Shown here piece after piece: positions 48,536 to 59,919 of a DNA stretch of 64,000 bases. Under the pieces are notes generated by a model. That model was not told the origin of the DNA. It made no database searches and worked only from the letters and a program-made list of their open reading frames with translations. Source of the DNA: Chionis minor (taxonomy: Eukaryota > Chordata > Aves > Charadriiformes > Chionididae); NCBI GenBank assembly GCA_013398295.1, contig VZSF01001886.1, forward strand, positions 805,816 through 869,815, written 5' to 3'. The position numbers were made by a program, and so were the translations under genes. Numbering within the stretch: position 1 is the first letter of the stretch; the number at the start of each line of letters is the position of its first letter.

Positions 48536-49620
48536 ACACATAGACTGGATGGGCTTACAGAGGCTGACGGACGGCATTCCAGACTGATTTCCATTTGGAA
48601 GCCTTCCCACCTCACCTCTCTCATTTCCTCTACAGCACTCCTTCCAACACCTTCATTGGCAATCCCTCTCCGAAGGCAAAGAAAATCAAAAGGTCAAAGC
48701 CTTAATTTGTACAAATCATAATGTGGACGACTTAAAATTTACTGCTAACCTTGACAGTCCAATAATTGATTACCCAGTCTCACCCTGAAAGCAGTAAACA
48801 CAAACAAGCAAGATCACGGAGAACTCACTTTGTGGTTATGAGAATCACTATTACCAGCGACATCAAAAGCCCTGCAACTTTTTTTTTTTTTCCTTCTAAA
48901 TCCTGGAAGTTAGCAGTTATCTGAAAAGCTTTCCTTTAAAATGAATATATAACAACCTTTGTGAGGTGTAATACAAAAGCTGGAAAACATGAAGTTACTG
49001 AAACCAAGGAACAAATAAAGAACTTTAAAACACAACTGAGAACTCCTTCTGCCAATCTCACAAACATCTGGAGACCAGCTCACGAGTCGGGTCTTTTTAT
49101 TTATTTTGAGGTTGGCACAACTCTGATCTAAGGTGTTATGACCTGGCCAAATTAATTCTTTGGAGTAAAAGACACCAAAGATAATAAAATAGAGTAGATA
49201 AATCCTAGTTTTACATATTTCACTGACTTTTCCAGTCAATGTTATAATTGTGAGATATTCCACACTGCGACCTTCAAGTAGGTCTCTAATGTAATGGCAT
49301 TAAGTAAGTGAGAATTGAAGTAACAGAGCTGAAGTGTTCAGCAAAACCTATCACCGAGGCTGCTCCATCTGCTTTTACTTATTTAGGAAACAGCAGGTTT
49401 CACATATTTGAGATGAAACGAATGAGAAAACATTACAGCAACATAACTTCCTTCAACTGAAAATATCCACCTAACAGATTTGAAAACAGATTTCTAATAC
49501 ATACAGGAAGGGTTCCCTGATTTTTTTTTTAATTGGCTCAGTAAAGTACAAAGATGTTTCATTTCTCACAGGTTTACTTCTGTAACACTTATTTGTTTAA
49601 CAGTTTTGCAGTGGAAATGG
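48536..49620. other. Unique non-coding AT-rich sequence
   Basis: A T13 run lies at 48879-48891 and a T10 run near 49521. A 117-codon minus-strand frame (48910-49263) has no recognisable domain. No gene or repeat family is recognised. Confidence 0.5.
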
Positions 49621-50110
49621 CGCTGCCAGCTCACGCTGCCTCTTCCTACGCACCGTTGCCAGAATCCATCCCTTGCACCCCGCCGGGAAGTGAAGGGCGG
49701 CCCCAGCGGAGCTGGTGTCCTGCTCCAGCCCACCCAGGCGCCCGCCGAGGAGCAGCTCCTCACCCGCATCCTCCAGGCGCCGCCACCCGCGGGGGACCTT
49801 CACCCGCACGGAGCCGCACGGAGCCACGGATTCGCCCCCCCTGCCCACAGCACCCCGCGGCACCGGCTCCCCACCGCCCACCGCGGGCGGCCGCGCCGGG
49901 AAAACCACCCCCCATGCCGGCTGCCGAAAGCTCCTTTCTGCCCTCAAAATCCTGCCCAAAACTCCCTTCTTTCAAGCCGGTTCCCGAACGCGACTGCTCC
50001 TGCGCTGCTCCGCTAGGTTTACGCCCGGGTGGCTTCGTCAGCCAAACCCCTCGGCGCACGTGTGCGGGCTTCCACGGCGTCTCCAGACGGAGGATAAAAG
50101 CCAAGGTATC
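49621..50110. promoter_or_regulatory. CpG island, about 0.5 kb
   Basis: About 50 CpG lie in 480 bases by manual count, with GC near 65 percent. The boundaries are sharp: AT-rich DNA lies to the left of 49600 and right of 50120. C greatly exceeds G on the + strand in its centre. Frames 49554-50249 (+), 49606-50016 (+) and 49760-50191 (-) stay open across it, but the products are Pro/Ala/Arg-rich without domains, as expected of GC-rich chance frames. A promoter or first exon of an unseen gene is possible but not shown. Confidence 0.65.
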
Positions 50111-51639
50111 ACCAGTCCCGGGCTTCCCTAAGGTAACCATTCCCTTAGTACCACATACAGATATACGCTGCATCTGGGTATATACATACATTATCTATCT
50201 CTCAACACAGAGAGCTGTGCCCTCACTGGGGTTGAATTCCGTCTTTTGACCTCAACCCGGCATAAACTGAATACACGAGTTCCCCACCCAAAGCAGTCTC
50301 GGGCACGCGGGGGTATTGCCTGCCATGGGCTTCCTGAAACAGCCCCATCTCTGACCACATCTGCGGTTCTCTCTCTTAAATCACCTACATACACCTAAGG
50401 CACTAGAGAGACAATAAATTAACGGCGAAACGACAAAAGTGGAGGAAAAACGTAAAGCAGCAAGTTCTCCTCCAAGCCACCCCACACCTGACAGCATTAC
50501 CATTTCCCTGCGCAATCATCATCAGGAATCATCACGCAGCTTTTTTGCAACCATCATAATTACAATTAAGTTTCAAAGAATTACCTCCAAGCCAGGTGCT
50601 CTATACAGTTTTAATGTCACTGGTCATTTCTGAAATGCTAAGAAGCATAAAATTTTTCTGATGTTTAATGCGACAGCAACCCACCAGTGTGACAGAGTGT
50701 GCTGTGAAAATTAAGTAAATTAGCTCAGTCTTCAAAAGATGGCATTGTTAAGGATGCCCAGCAACTGCAACGTTATTGCCTACTTAGGGGAAAAAAAGAA
50801 AACCTCACTTTTGAAATTAAAATGGAATTCTCTTATTCCTACTAACTACACAAAAAATTAAGTCAAATGAATGGAATCAGGCAAAAAAGTAAAACGGCAA
50901 ATATTTTCTCATTTTCAGGCTGCCAATTTAAAACAGCTTGCTATTTGTCACAATGGTTGATAACAAATGAAAGCAGTACACATCCCTACCATTTCATTTT
51001 ACCATGGTGGGAGTCATTTATGTATCTCAAGAAAATAATAAAAACCATGCATGAAGATCTTCATATTTTTTACAGATTACCTACCATAACTTTCAGATTT
51101 TATTTCAAGAGCAAAACCAGTAACTGAGACAACATAAGCATCATTTACGTGAAGAGGAGCACTGGACAATGGTGGGGAAATAATTCAAAAAGTTTATCTG
51201 TATACTCAAATATGAAGACGCACTTCCTGGTAAGACAACTTATCTAGTACATTAATAAGAGCTGATTAAATCGTGTTTGCACAGGTTAATGTACTTCCAG
51301 AAAAAAAGATGCTACAGGAGAACAAATTAGAGCCTGCAAAACTGAGATTATGAGAGTCTGACCCTGTAGGCTTGCACTGGATTTTAAGGCAGTCTTTCTG
51401 CTGCAAGTGCCAGGGCTCTGTCTGACCTAAACCCGCCAGGGGTGCAGCCATGGCCCCTTAATGCTACAGTCATCATGAACCAAATTAATTAAAAAAGCAA
51501 GCAGAAATAATTTGCTTACTTAACGCATCAAAACTGACTGAAAAGTTGAGTATTTAACCCACAAGTAGATCGTTATTTCAGAACTCATCCTACATTACGA
51601 GGAGTTCTCTCTGGAAGTCAATTACCACTTGAGAAGCTA
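50111..51639. other. Unique non-coding AT-rich sequence
   Basis: Frame-poor AT-rich sequence, with enhancer-like texture at 50640-50760 and 51480-51600. No gene, RNA or repeat family is recognised. Confidence 0.5.
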
Positions 51640-52090
51640 TCTGGTAGAGCTCGCGTGTCCCCAGTCGCAGCCGAAGCAGCGTCACGCAGCTGGTGGTCTC
51701 CGTAGGGTTCCAGCCCTCTATTTTGACCAGGTTGAAACAAACCCGTCAGCGCTGTGCGGTGCCCACGCCGTCAAATCGCAACTACCACTCGGCGCTTCCA
51801 ATTCACCACCGCGAAACCTACCATTGAGTTTAACCCGTGTTTTGAGTGCTTCTACCGAGCCACGCGGTTGTAATATCAGCGCGTCACAAAAAACCCGGCA
51901 GCGAAACCAAACAACTCTCCTACCTTGAGAAAAGCCTCGGCTCCCCCACGCTTCAAAGCACAGATTCTCTCTCAAGCATTCCCAAGGGAAGAACGCTGCC
52001 CCGAGGTGAAACTGCCGTGCACGCCAGCAGCGAGCGTGGCAGGGGACGGACCCGGACGCTGGCACCGCGCACGCAGCCCCCACCTCCAGC
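51640..52090. promoter_or_regulatory. CpG-dense region at moderate GC content
   Basis: About 39 CpG lie in 450 bases by manual count while GC is only about 54 percent, so the CpG observed/expected ratio is probably above 1. Such retention of CpG at moderate GC suggests germline hypomethylation, as at regulatory CpG islands. The 223-codon minus-strand frame 51718-52389 spans it but has no domain I recognise and overlaps three + frames. Confidence 0.5.
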
Positions 52091-52699
52091 CTGTGCACGC
52101 TCAAAGTCCGAAAAAAGAGCAGTTTGCTGTGCAGAGCTTCCCAAAACCCAGCGCTAATTATTGGTGGCACATCCATGGCGATAAGATGCAGAGTCACGGT
52201 CAAGGTCCACCCAGGGCTCCTCCGGCACCCACAGTCCCACAGACGGGAGCGTACCAGGGGACAACAAGAGCCTGGACACGCTGGTGGGAACTTGGATGAG
52301 CTTCTAAATATGCCTGTGCTGAGGTTAAAGCTCCAGCAACAGCAGCAAGCATCTGTGAAATGCTTAATTTTCACCAAATTATCATCCACTCACACGTCCC
52401 CCAGATCTTCTGTGAGCCATATAAAGGCTGCGAGGTGCAGAGGAGTTCAAAAAGCAAGTGGTCAAACATCAGCCTTCATTAGCTGGCCATGGTGGAGCTC
52501 CAGCCCTCACCCCCCCCATACATAAAGGCAACACAACAGCACCCAGTTTTGCTTTGTCGTTTTTCTGCGTAACTTAGGAAGTTAAACATACATTTATCTC
52601 CCTCCTGAAATATCTCGCTAAAGGCTAAAGCTCGTGTTTTGTACAGACAGGAAATGCATCTCCCCACAACTGACAAACATGTTTGAGGTGCACAAATGC
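52091..52699. other. Unique non-coding sequence
   Basis: Ordinary sequence with overlapping short frames; a C8 run lies near 52510. Nothing else is recognised. Confidence 0.5.
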
Positions 52700-52970
52700 G
52701 TTACTAACAAGAAAAGGGCAATTGGTTGATAAATAGAATATTCTGCGTAACTCCTTTAATTGCTGAACACATTTTGCCGGGAGAAGGGGGCATTAAATAG
52801 ATACAATGGCAAAAGACGAACCATGCGTTATTTTTTCTGTCCTGCACAATGGCAAAGTTCATGATTCTAGAGAAAATTTCAATCACTGTTCTGGCAAACA
52901 GAAAGGGCTGTAAATCAAATTCTGTGCAGCTTCTTCGATGGTACAGATCATTTCGTGGAGTGAAGAGACC
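52700..52970. promoter_or_regulatory. Conserved-element-like block with two identical SOX-type words
   Basis: The 11-mer ACAATGGCAAA occurs at 52803-52813 and again at 52846-52856, 43 bases apart. ACAATGG is the SOX-family consensus. The block is AT-rich, non-repetitive and frame-poor except for the 93-codon minus frame 52704-52985, which has no domain. An enhancer with paired SOX sites is the favoured but unproven reading. Confidence 0.35.
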
Positions 52971-54294
52971 AAGTTCCTGCAGCAACCCCCACTGCTTGAT
53001 AAACAGGTTCTGCTCAAACTTCCCTCAGCATCACCGTGTCTCTAAGCCTGCTCACAGGTGAAGGTCCAGCACACTCTATCTTTTGCCTAATGACCTAATT
53101 TTTTTTTTTTTTTTTGAGACACACACAGGGAACCAGAGGCTCCCAGCAGCCGTAACGCAGCGCAGTGCCCATCTCCACCCCACGTCCTCTCTCCTGTCTG
53201 TTCTGTCCCAGCTATCGCAGCCATCCGTGACCACGCGCCCAGTGAAAGGACACGAGGAGCAGCTCCACTGCCCTACAGACCAAACTGGGAAACACAGGAA
53301 GAGCAACCGGAAGAGACCCTTATACCTCAAACACAGAGGAAGAATTTAGGGAACTTTTGCAACAGCTGGGTAAGGGAGCGAGCCCCAAAATTCATCTGAA
53401 CCATGCACAAAGAGTCACACAGGCTTGCCCAGTGTCTGCTAAGAAGGACGTACAGCCCAGCATGCAAATCCCAACGGAGACCCACGGTCGCATGGACTCA
53501 AGTAAGTGCCACAGAACTGCCCGCAAAGCAGAGAAGAGACCGACGCGCCCGAGCCCTGAAGGTCTCACCATGTCAAGCGCCGGGACTGGCTTTCGCAGGC
53601 ACCGCAGCCCGTCCTCCCCTCCAACGGGCCCAAAGAGCTCCGCGCCCTACGTTGACCGCACCACCACGAACGCAGCACAGGAACGCCGCTTCCACCATCA
53701 CACCCGCGTTTACAAAAGCCCTGGTCTGTCTCCCACCAACTTGGGGCATACACGAGGAAACACAGCCACTCCGTATTTATCAGCAAAACTAGAATCAAAC
53801 CTAGGTATTTTTCTTTCTCAGGAAGATTCGTACTTAAACGCATAAAAACCCCCAATGACTTCCAGCAAGGATCTTCAGCAAAACCAAAACAAGGCGCATA
53901 CAAAGCATTACTGCCAACAGAGAGAAGAAAATCTCTGGTGGAAACACGCCATAGTCTTTCCACCATATTTTCAAGTTTTCACAGGATTTTATAGCTCTTT
54001 CCTGCCCACTGAAACCCGGTTACAGAAGTGCACCAGCCTGAGAGTCACTCATTAGGAAGAGATATTCTTTTTAATTGCAGCAATAACATCGAAGAGACGC
54101 AGGAGTCTGGCCCACAGCCTTGGCTACACAACACCCGCACGCTGCAGAGCTCCTGTGCCAGGCAGCCCAGTCAGGACGGCCTCTGACGCAGCCAGGTTGT
54201 CCCAAGATAAAGAACATTATGAGACAGATCTGTAATAGCTTACGTTTCATAAGGAAGCCCAGAGTAAACCGAGTCACAAATCTGAGCCTACAAG
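52971..54294. other. Unique non-coding sequence, GC-rich in the middle
   Basis: A T17 run lies at 53099-53115. The part 53480-53720 is CpG-rich. Frames 53357-53845 (+), 53403-53792 (+) and 53565-53966 (-) overlap and have basic, low-complexity products without domains. No gene is recognised. Confidence 0.45.
53099..53115. repeat. T17 homopolymer
   Basis: Seventeen consecutive T followed by GAGAC. No SINE body could be recognised next to it on either strand. Confidence 0.9.
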
Positions 54295-54690
54295 TTTAAC
54301 AGCAGCAGCCGCTACTGATGCTAATGCAAAACTTCATTTGATTTGTAGCAAAAAGGGAAAATATGGGCAAAGAAAAGCCACTGTCAAATAGTCCAAAGGC
54401 AAGTATTTTTGCAAGACAAGTGATAGTTTAATTTACTGGCCACGATGAGTTTTGCAGCAAAACAAACTGCAATCTAATTACTTGCTGCAAAACAAGAGCT
54501 TGATTTGATTTCAAGAGAGGTTCTCTCTAATTCCCTGTTATTGTTTTGTCACTGTAAACTTAGATTTTGCTACAGGGCCAGCGAGTTTAATTTTCAAATC
54601 AATCCTTGATTTACACACACGCCCTGACTGGTGTCCATGTGTAATGTGTAAACTGTTCGTCCCCAGGCAAGACTGTTCTACAAACAAACA
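54295..54690. promoter_or_regulatory. Conserved-element-like block with twin TTGC-N-GCAA palindromes
   Basis: AT-rich unique block with no long frame. It contains two odd palindromes, TTGCAGCAA at 54452-54460 (extended to TTTTGCAGCAAAA at 54450-54462) and TTGCTGCAA at 54482-54490, exactly 30 bases apart, with a TAATTA word between them. A GTTATTGTTTTGTCAC stretch with a SOX-type word and a TGCTAATGCAAAAC octamer-like word are also present. This is one of the strongest enhancer-like textures in the window. Confidence 0.4.
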
Positions 54691-55595
54691 TAATTGGAAA
54701 AATATCTACCTACCTCATTTCTATACACATGGATCTTGGGGTTTAAAAATAGTAATTACAGAAAGCTCTCAACCACCTGCATAAGGAGAAAGTAGTACTG
54801 AAAACTCAAGAGCCCAGAAAATATAAAGCACCTGGCACAAAAACCACCCACAGGTAAATAAGCAAACGTTAGATGCACACTAGACCTCTAGAACCTCTAT
54901 AAAGCAGGTATCCACAGCTACGTGCTCAAAAAGAAGACTCATTTTGCATGAACTACAGAAAGTGTAACAACATTTCTAAGAGTGATCTCTTGCAAGCGAT
55001 GTTAAATCGTTTAGAAATAATTCAGTTTATGACTCCTCTGAAATTTATTTGAAACTCATCAAAGACGAGGACATCCATTCTGCCACAACATGATCTTCGT
55101 AGACCATCCTGTAAGTGTAAGAGACCCCACGCAACACCAGCTGTGTTATTTAAAGCCACTTTGCACAGTTGCCCCACACATTTTCAGCTTGAGAACCTGA
55201 AAGGCAATGCCATCTGAAGGCCCTAAAGGCGTATTCTTGGAGAAAACTGTAAAGGCAGGTGCAAAGCCTTTGGAAGGTACCTGAGGAGAGCTCAAAGGAA
55301 AGCCAGGCTTGCCCCTGGGCTTGTGCAGGGCTCTCCCAGCTGGTCCGTACCGCGGCCAGTGCTCGTGGCCCCAGGGGAGCAGAGCGTGGGCCACCACCAG
55401 ACCTTCCCTGCGATCGCCACAGGCTCCATGTCCAACATCCCCAACGGCATCTCACGATGAGGGAAGGGACTTCTGTGCATGGGAACTGCAGCAGAAACCT
55501 CCCCCCACAAGTGGTTCGTTTAGATACACCAATGGCATTGGACAACCACGCATGGCAAGGAGGGGCCATGCACACATCACCACCTGCAGGCTACC
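54691..55595. other. Unique non-coding sequence
   Basis: AT-rich to about 55140, then GC-rich towards the CR1 copy. The frames 55150-55575 (-) and 55259-55720 (+) overlap, and the latter runs into the CR1 element. No gene is recognised. Confidence 0.5.
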
Positions 55596-55972
55596 AGAGA
55601 GTCACAGACGGGTTTGGGTTGGAAGGGACCTTAGAGAGCATCCAGTGCCACCCCCTGCCCTGGGCAGGGACACCTCCCACCACACCAGGTTGCTCCAAGC
55701 CCCGTCCAACCTGGCCTTGAACCTCCAGGGATGGGGCAGCCACAGCCTTCCTGAAGCTTCACTCTCCATCTCTTTTCAAGAGTGTCCCCCCCCCAGCTTT
55801 CCTGGAGCCCCTCTAGGGACTGGAAGGGCTCTAAGGTCTCCCCGGAGCCTTCTCTTCTCCAGGCTGAACACCCCCAACCCTCCCAGCCTGTCCTCCCAGC
55901 AGAAGGGCTCCAGCTCTCAGATCATCTTCATGGCCACCTCTGGACTTGCTCCAGCAGGTCCATGTCCTTATC
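55596..55972 (-). mobile_element. CR1 LINE fragment with internal deletion, reverse
   Basis: The + strand shows the reverse complement of the common avian CR1: 'gggttggaagggaccttaga', 'ctgccctgggcagggacacc', 'aggttgctccaagccccgtc' and 'ctccagggatggggcagcca' to about 55755. After a short unalignable piece it resumes with 'agctttcctggagcccctct', 'ggtctccccggagccttctc', 'ttctccaggctgaacacccc' and 'ctggacttgctccagcaggt', ending at about 55972. From memory, roughly 150-200 bases of the consensus between these parts are missing or replaced. The 247-codon frame 55309-56052 (+) and part of 55782-56324 (+) run through this repeat and are not genes. Confidence 0.92.
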
Positions 55973-57159
55973 AAAGGTTTCAAAATATACGATTTTATCT
56001 GGCCATTTACAAAGTTTTAAAACAATGTGCCCCACCAATTCTGAATCGCTGAAGATGGCGACTTCCACGAGCGAGAGACCTTCCGCTTCTATCCAACACC
56101 GAATGCATCAGCAGCGAATTCAGCATCTACCGGGCTTAACGAGATACAAGTTACAACCAGAGGAACATAACCAAACCCTGGCTTGGGGACGCCACCTCTC
56201 TCCAGGTCTGAAGTGCCATGTTATTTTCTCTCCCCCCCAGCCCAGCTCTGGCAGCGATAAGGCACAAAAGCCCGAGCCACTTCAGATGGGGAAAGCCCGC
56301 AGCGAGCGCGTGGGTATTCAATAGCAGAGGAATCAAAAAGCCCACGAGCTCACAAGCAAGATGCAGTGCAATGCTGTTAAGAAAAATCACTATGGCACAA
56401 CAAAATTTCATTTAAGTTGACTTGAAAGAATGAGAGCACCGCTCAGAAATGTGAACAGTTCAGGTTTTGTGCTGGGTAACCGGCGCCAAGTTGACATTTC
56501 TTCTCGGCAGCGTTCTTCTCGCCCGTCCCCCCACAGGTAAGCTTTTGTCAGAATATAAGACCTTATGTCTGTATCAATCGCATATAAAAAAAAAAATAAA
56601 ATCTAGCGCTGTTGTTGATGTCACAAATTATGATAAGTATTAATTAACTGAATATGCCCCAGCTTATTAAATAAACTGATAAAAAGTATTCTCCTATGGA
56701 GATTCAGTGGGAAACTGCTCTGTGAGAAGTCACAAGCCAAAGAAACAGTCGACATCATCACGTAACCGTGCCAGGAAGTGCCGGGGAGATTTTTTTTATA
56801 ACATTGTCTTTATTAAAGCTTTCAGTGGAATGAAAACAACAGCTAGTTTGGGACAAAGAAAGCTCAATTTCTGAGAGCAGTAAGAGCATTAATTCCAGGT
56901 TTATTCTCTGCCCCTACGCTGGGAAACGTGCTTCTGGGGAACAATTAGGTCACAGTAAACACAGAGACCCAGCAAAGGGTCGCCGGCCGAAGGGACGAGC
57001 CCGGCACGTTTGGCATTTCAGAAGGACGGGCTGCTGGAGCCACACGCTTCCTTTCGCCTTTCGGAAAAAGGAATGTGAAATAGGGAGTTTCTGGTGAATG
57101 CGGAGACAGTCCGAGGTTCTCTGCAAATGTCAAATTTAACAGCATGAGGAAATGTCTTT
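55973..57159. other. Unique non-coding sequence
   Basis: A C8 run lies near 56228. The segment 56540-56760 is AT-rich with a TTAATTAACTGAATATGC stretch and looks enhancer-like. A small CpG-bearing patch is at 56970-57020. No gene or repeat family is recognised. Confidence 0.45.
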
Positions 57160-57830
57160 TGAATCAGAAGATGAGAACTCAAGGGAGTTAAATTAACAAC
57201 ATAGCACAACATTTTACCAAGTAATAGCACTATATTTTTTCTTTTATGGAGCACTGCTCGGGGCAATATTTAATCTCTCGAGTTTAATGAACTTTTAAAA
57301 CTACTCAATAAATACTCAAGGCCATGACAAGTACAATCATAATATAAATTCAGCCCTACTACAGCAGACTATATCACTTTTTGTTATTAAAAAATGTTAA
57401 TTTTAATATACTAGGGGACTTCATTTCTATAAAATAAGGTGTCAGGGTTTCTAAATTCATACCACAATGGTTAGTTTTCATTAAAGATGTTAAGTACGTT
57501 GTCATTTTTAATAAAAATACATGGTGAGCCATTCTTTCTAGGCTAATAATAGAACTTTGGATAAACAGTGCTATCTATAAAATGTTCCAGCTCTCAAGCA
57601 AGGCTTCCTTTAGTCACTACGGAGGTTAAGATTTCAGGAAATTACTTAATGAACTGAATTCACATAGCTAAAGAATTTGTGATGGACCCCAAAGTGAAGA
57701 CCTAGCTAATTATCACATATTAATGTATTATGCATACAAAATAAAGTAGCTAGAATAAACAAATAGATGCTACACCTATGGGAACACTAAAAGAAAATGA
57801 TGTTGAAAAATACATAGAACTCACATTTCA
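57160..57830. promoter_or_regulatory. AT-rich frame-poor conserved-element-like block
   Basis: About 670 bases with almost no frame of 60 codons or more. It is non-repetitive and rich in ATTA/TAAT words, with a RUNX-type ACCACA word near 57461. The length and texture fit a conserved non-coding cluster, but conservation is not testable here. Confidence 0.3.
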
Positions 57831-59880
57831 AATGTGAGGAGAAAAATCAGGCAATTGAACTGGATGGTCATTTTGGCAAGATCCTGGCACTCGTGCACCA
57901 AACGCACTAAACAATGTCACGGCTTCGCATGGAGTGAAGGCTCCCGTGGCCGGGCAAAGCCATTGTCACTGACGTCAACGGGAACCCGCCACTGTCTTCT
58001 GCGGGACCAAGAAGTGGGACCCCATCCCTCTTCTGTCACCATTTATGCAAACAGAGCCACTCTCCCAGTAGCGTCACTCCCAAATGACGCCTGTCAGTTG
58101 CGTTACTCCTGTTAGCGTGCATGCAGAAAAAAACACAGAAAAAGAATCCAAAGACTGCGATGTCAAGTATCCAAAAGGTAGGAGGCACCACAGCCGCGGG
58201 CAGGAACGCAGGCTGGCTGCTCTCTCCGATTTCAAAGCATTTGTGGTCACCACTGTAAAGAGCATCTCCCTGCAGTTGTTCAAGAGCAGCTCACAATTCT
58301 CTACACCATCTCCTGGTGTCAAGACGGCAAGTCACAGGCAACAAAACCAGAGCATCGGGAGGTTCTGGTCAGTGGCACAAGGATCTCCACGCAACAGAAC
58401 AGGTCATCGCACTGCCACACGCGCACACCCGCTGTAAGCCAGGACATCCAGGGACACCATCCGTGTTGCCTTCATATGTAAATCCAGCGCTCCTTAAATG
58501 CCTTCAAAATTGACTACAGTTTTGTATATATGCTCTCTGAGTTATCAGACATGAAGTACTAAGTAGCCTATCCATTTATATTTCATTACCTCCCTGAAAA
58601 ATGGAGAAAAATCAACTGCTGCAATTCTTTTTGAAATATATTTCTGAAAATCTGTATATTGATTTAACCTCTTTCATGCCACATTTCTTTCAATTCCCAG
58701 AAGCACGCCTTAGTAAAACATCCCCATTAGCTTCAAATAGCAGCCAGGATGTACCGCGTGAGTTACGGAAGATTCTTCTCAGGAGAAGTATCCAACCCCA
58801 CAGACACCAAATAACGTTCTGCTCGCGTTAGCTCTGTGTGTATAAGAAACCATTATATTTCATCTTTCCCTAAAATCAAACTTACTAGGCACCCAAAAAA
58901 AAAAAAGAAAAATATTTAAAGCCAGCACGCATTTTTCTTATGTGAAATATCTGCAGGAGACGTAACCGGATAAACGCCGTGCCCTGCAGCCACGCGTTCT
59001 GCAGGGTGTCTCCCCAGCCGCACAGACCGTTTGCGCTGAAAGCGTCCGTGACAAGCGCCCAGGCTCAGAGAGGACTCATTTCACCCCTTCCTGCTTTTTT
59101 TTCCCAGTCTGATAAAAAGGTTTAACCGTGTTTATGGGACACAGGAGGTTGTCATTCTGGTCCACTGCAGGGAGTGACAGAAGTGCCGTGCCTAATCAGT
59201 CACCACGGAAAGCCGCTGTTATTCCCAGCCATGCTCTGTCACCGAGCCACGGGGCCACGCGCCCGCACCGGGGCCCTCCTCATCCGCCGCTGTCGTCAGA
59301 TTTCACGTGTTCTGCAGGTGCCAAAGCAAAGCACCTACACTTTCATTTTCCCTTTAATAAACCTTCTCTGCACGATCTCCCGCTGTAAGGGACATTGCAC
59401 GAGCTGCCCCGCCAGAACCACGTCCCTCGCGAGCTGCAAGAGTGGCCCAGGTTCGGCACGCACCCCTGCGGCCCCACTCGATAGCACACAGCTAGTTTTT
59501 AAGATACCAAACCTTATAGATTTAAAATGACAGTTTGCTGACATCAACCTAGCTGAATATTCAACCAGTTTCCTGGATGACCTCTTAAATCAGGAGAGCC
59601 CATTTACTTAGCGTTCTCCCCCATCCCTACCTGCTCTGGCAAGAGGAGGTAGATCCAACTCAACGCCACCAACGCAAGAGCTTCAGCAGCAGTGCTCCTC
59701 GAGGGCTTTAAAACAGGTTTTTGCCAACAGCTTCCTAAGCAACGCTGGCTAAAGCTGCAGGTGAGGGGGTGTGAGGTGCCTTCACCCCTACGCTTCTGGT
59801 CTGCCCTCTGGGCGTCCCAAGCATGGACCTTCCAGCAACCCATCTGCAGGTGGGCTCCACAACTTCTGCCTGCTCCAGGA
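57831..59880. other. Unique non-coding sequence, possible old repeat relic
   Basis: The segment 57873-57990 contains 'gcaagatcctggcactcgtg' and later 'cattgtcactgacgtcaacg', which faintly resembles the ancient amniote repeat (catcctg and cattgacttcaatgg phrases); this is weak. An A-rich run lies near 58897. Frames at 59128-59530 overlap without domains. No gene is recognised. Confidence 0.35.
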
Positions 59881-59894
59881 GGGACCACTGGGAT

Positions 59895-59919
59895 CCCCCC
59901 CACCCCCCAGCCCTGCCCC
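59895..59919 (-). other. Canonical G-quadruplex motif on the minus strand
   Basis: On the + strand the C-runs are 7 (59895-59901), 6 (59903-59908), 3 (59911-59913) and 4 (59916-59919), separated by A, AG and TG. The minus strand is therefore four G-runs with loops of two, two and one bases, a textbook stable quadruplex pattern. Confidence 0.85.

Noticed and set aside
48224..48721. 165-codon + frame
   Set aside because: Contains the probable ancient repeat relic at 48471-48535 and has no recognised domain.
49554..50249. 231-codon + frame
   Set aside because: Runs through a CpG island where three other frames are also open; the product is low-complexity Pro/Ala/Arg-rich with no domain.
51718..52389. 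223-codon minus-strand frame
   Set aside because: Overlaps three + frames, shows no domain, and no splice or promoter support was seen.
53099..53115. T17 run as the tail of a SINE or retrocopy
   Set aside because: No SINE body, pol III boxes or target-site duplication could be recognised on either side.
53357..53845. 162-codon + frame
   Set aside because: Overlaps another + frame and a 133-codon minus frame; basic low-complexity product, no domain.
55309..56052. 247-codon + frame
   Set aside because: About half of it lies inside the antisense CR1 element at 55596-55972.
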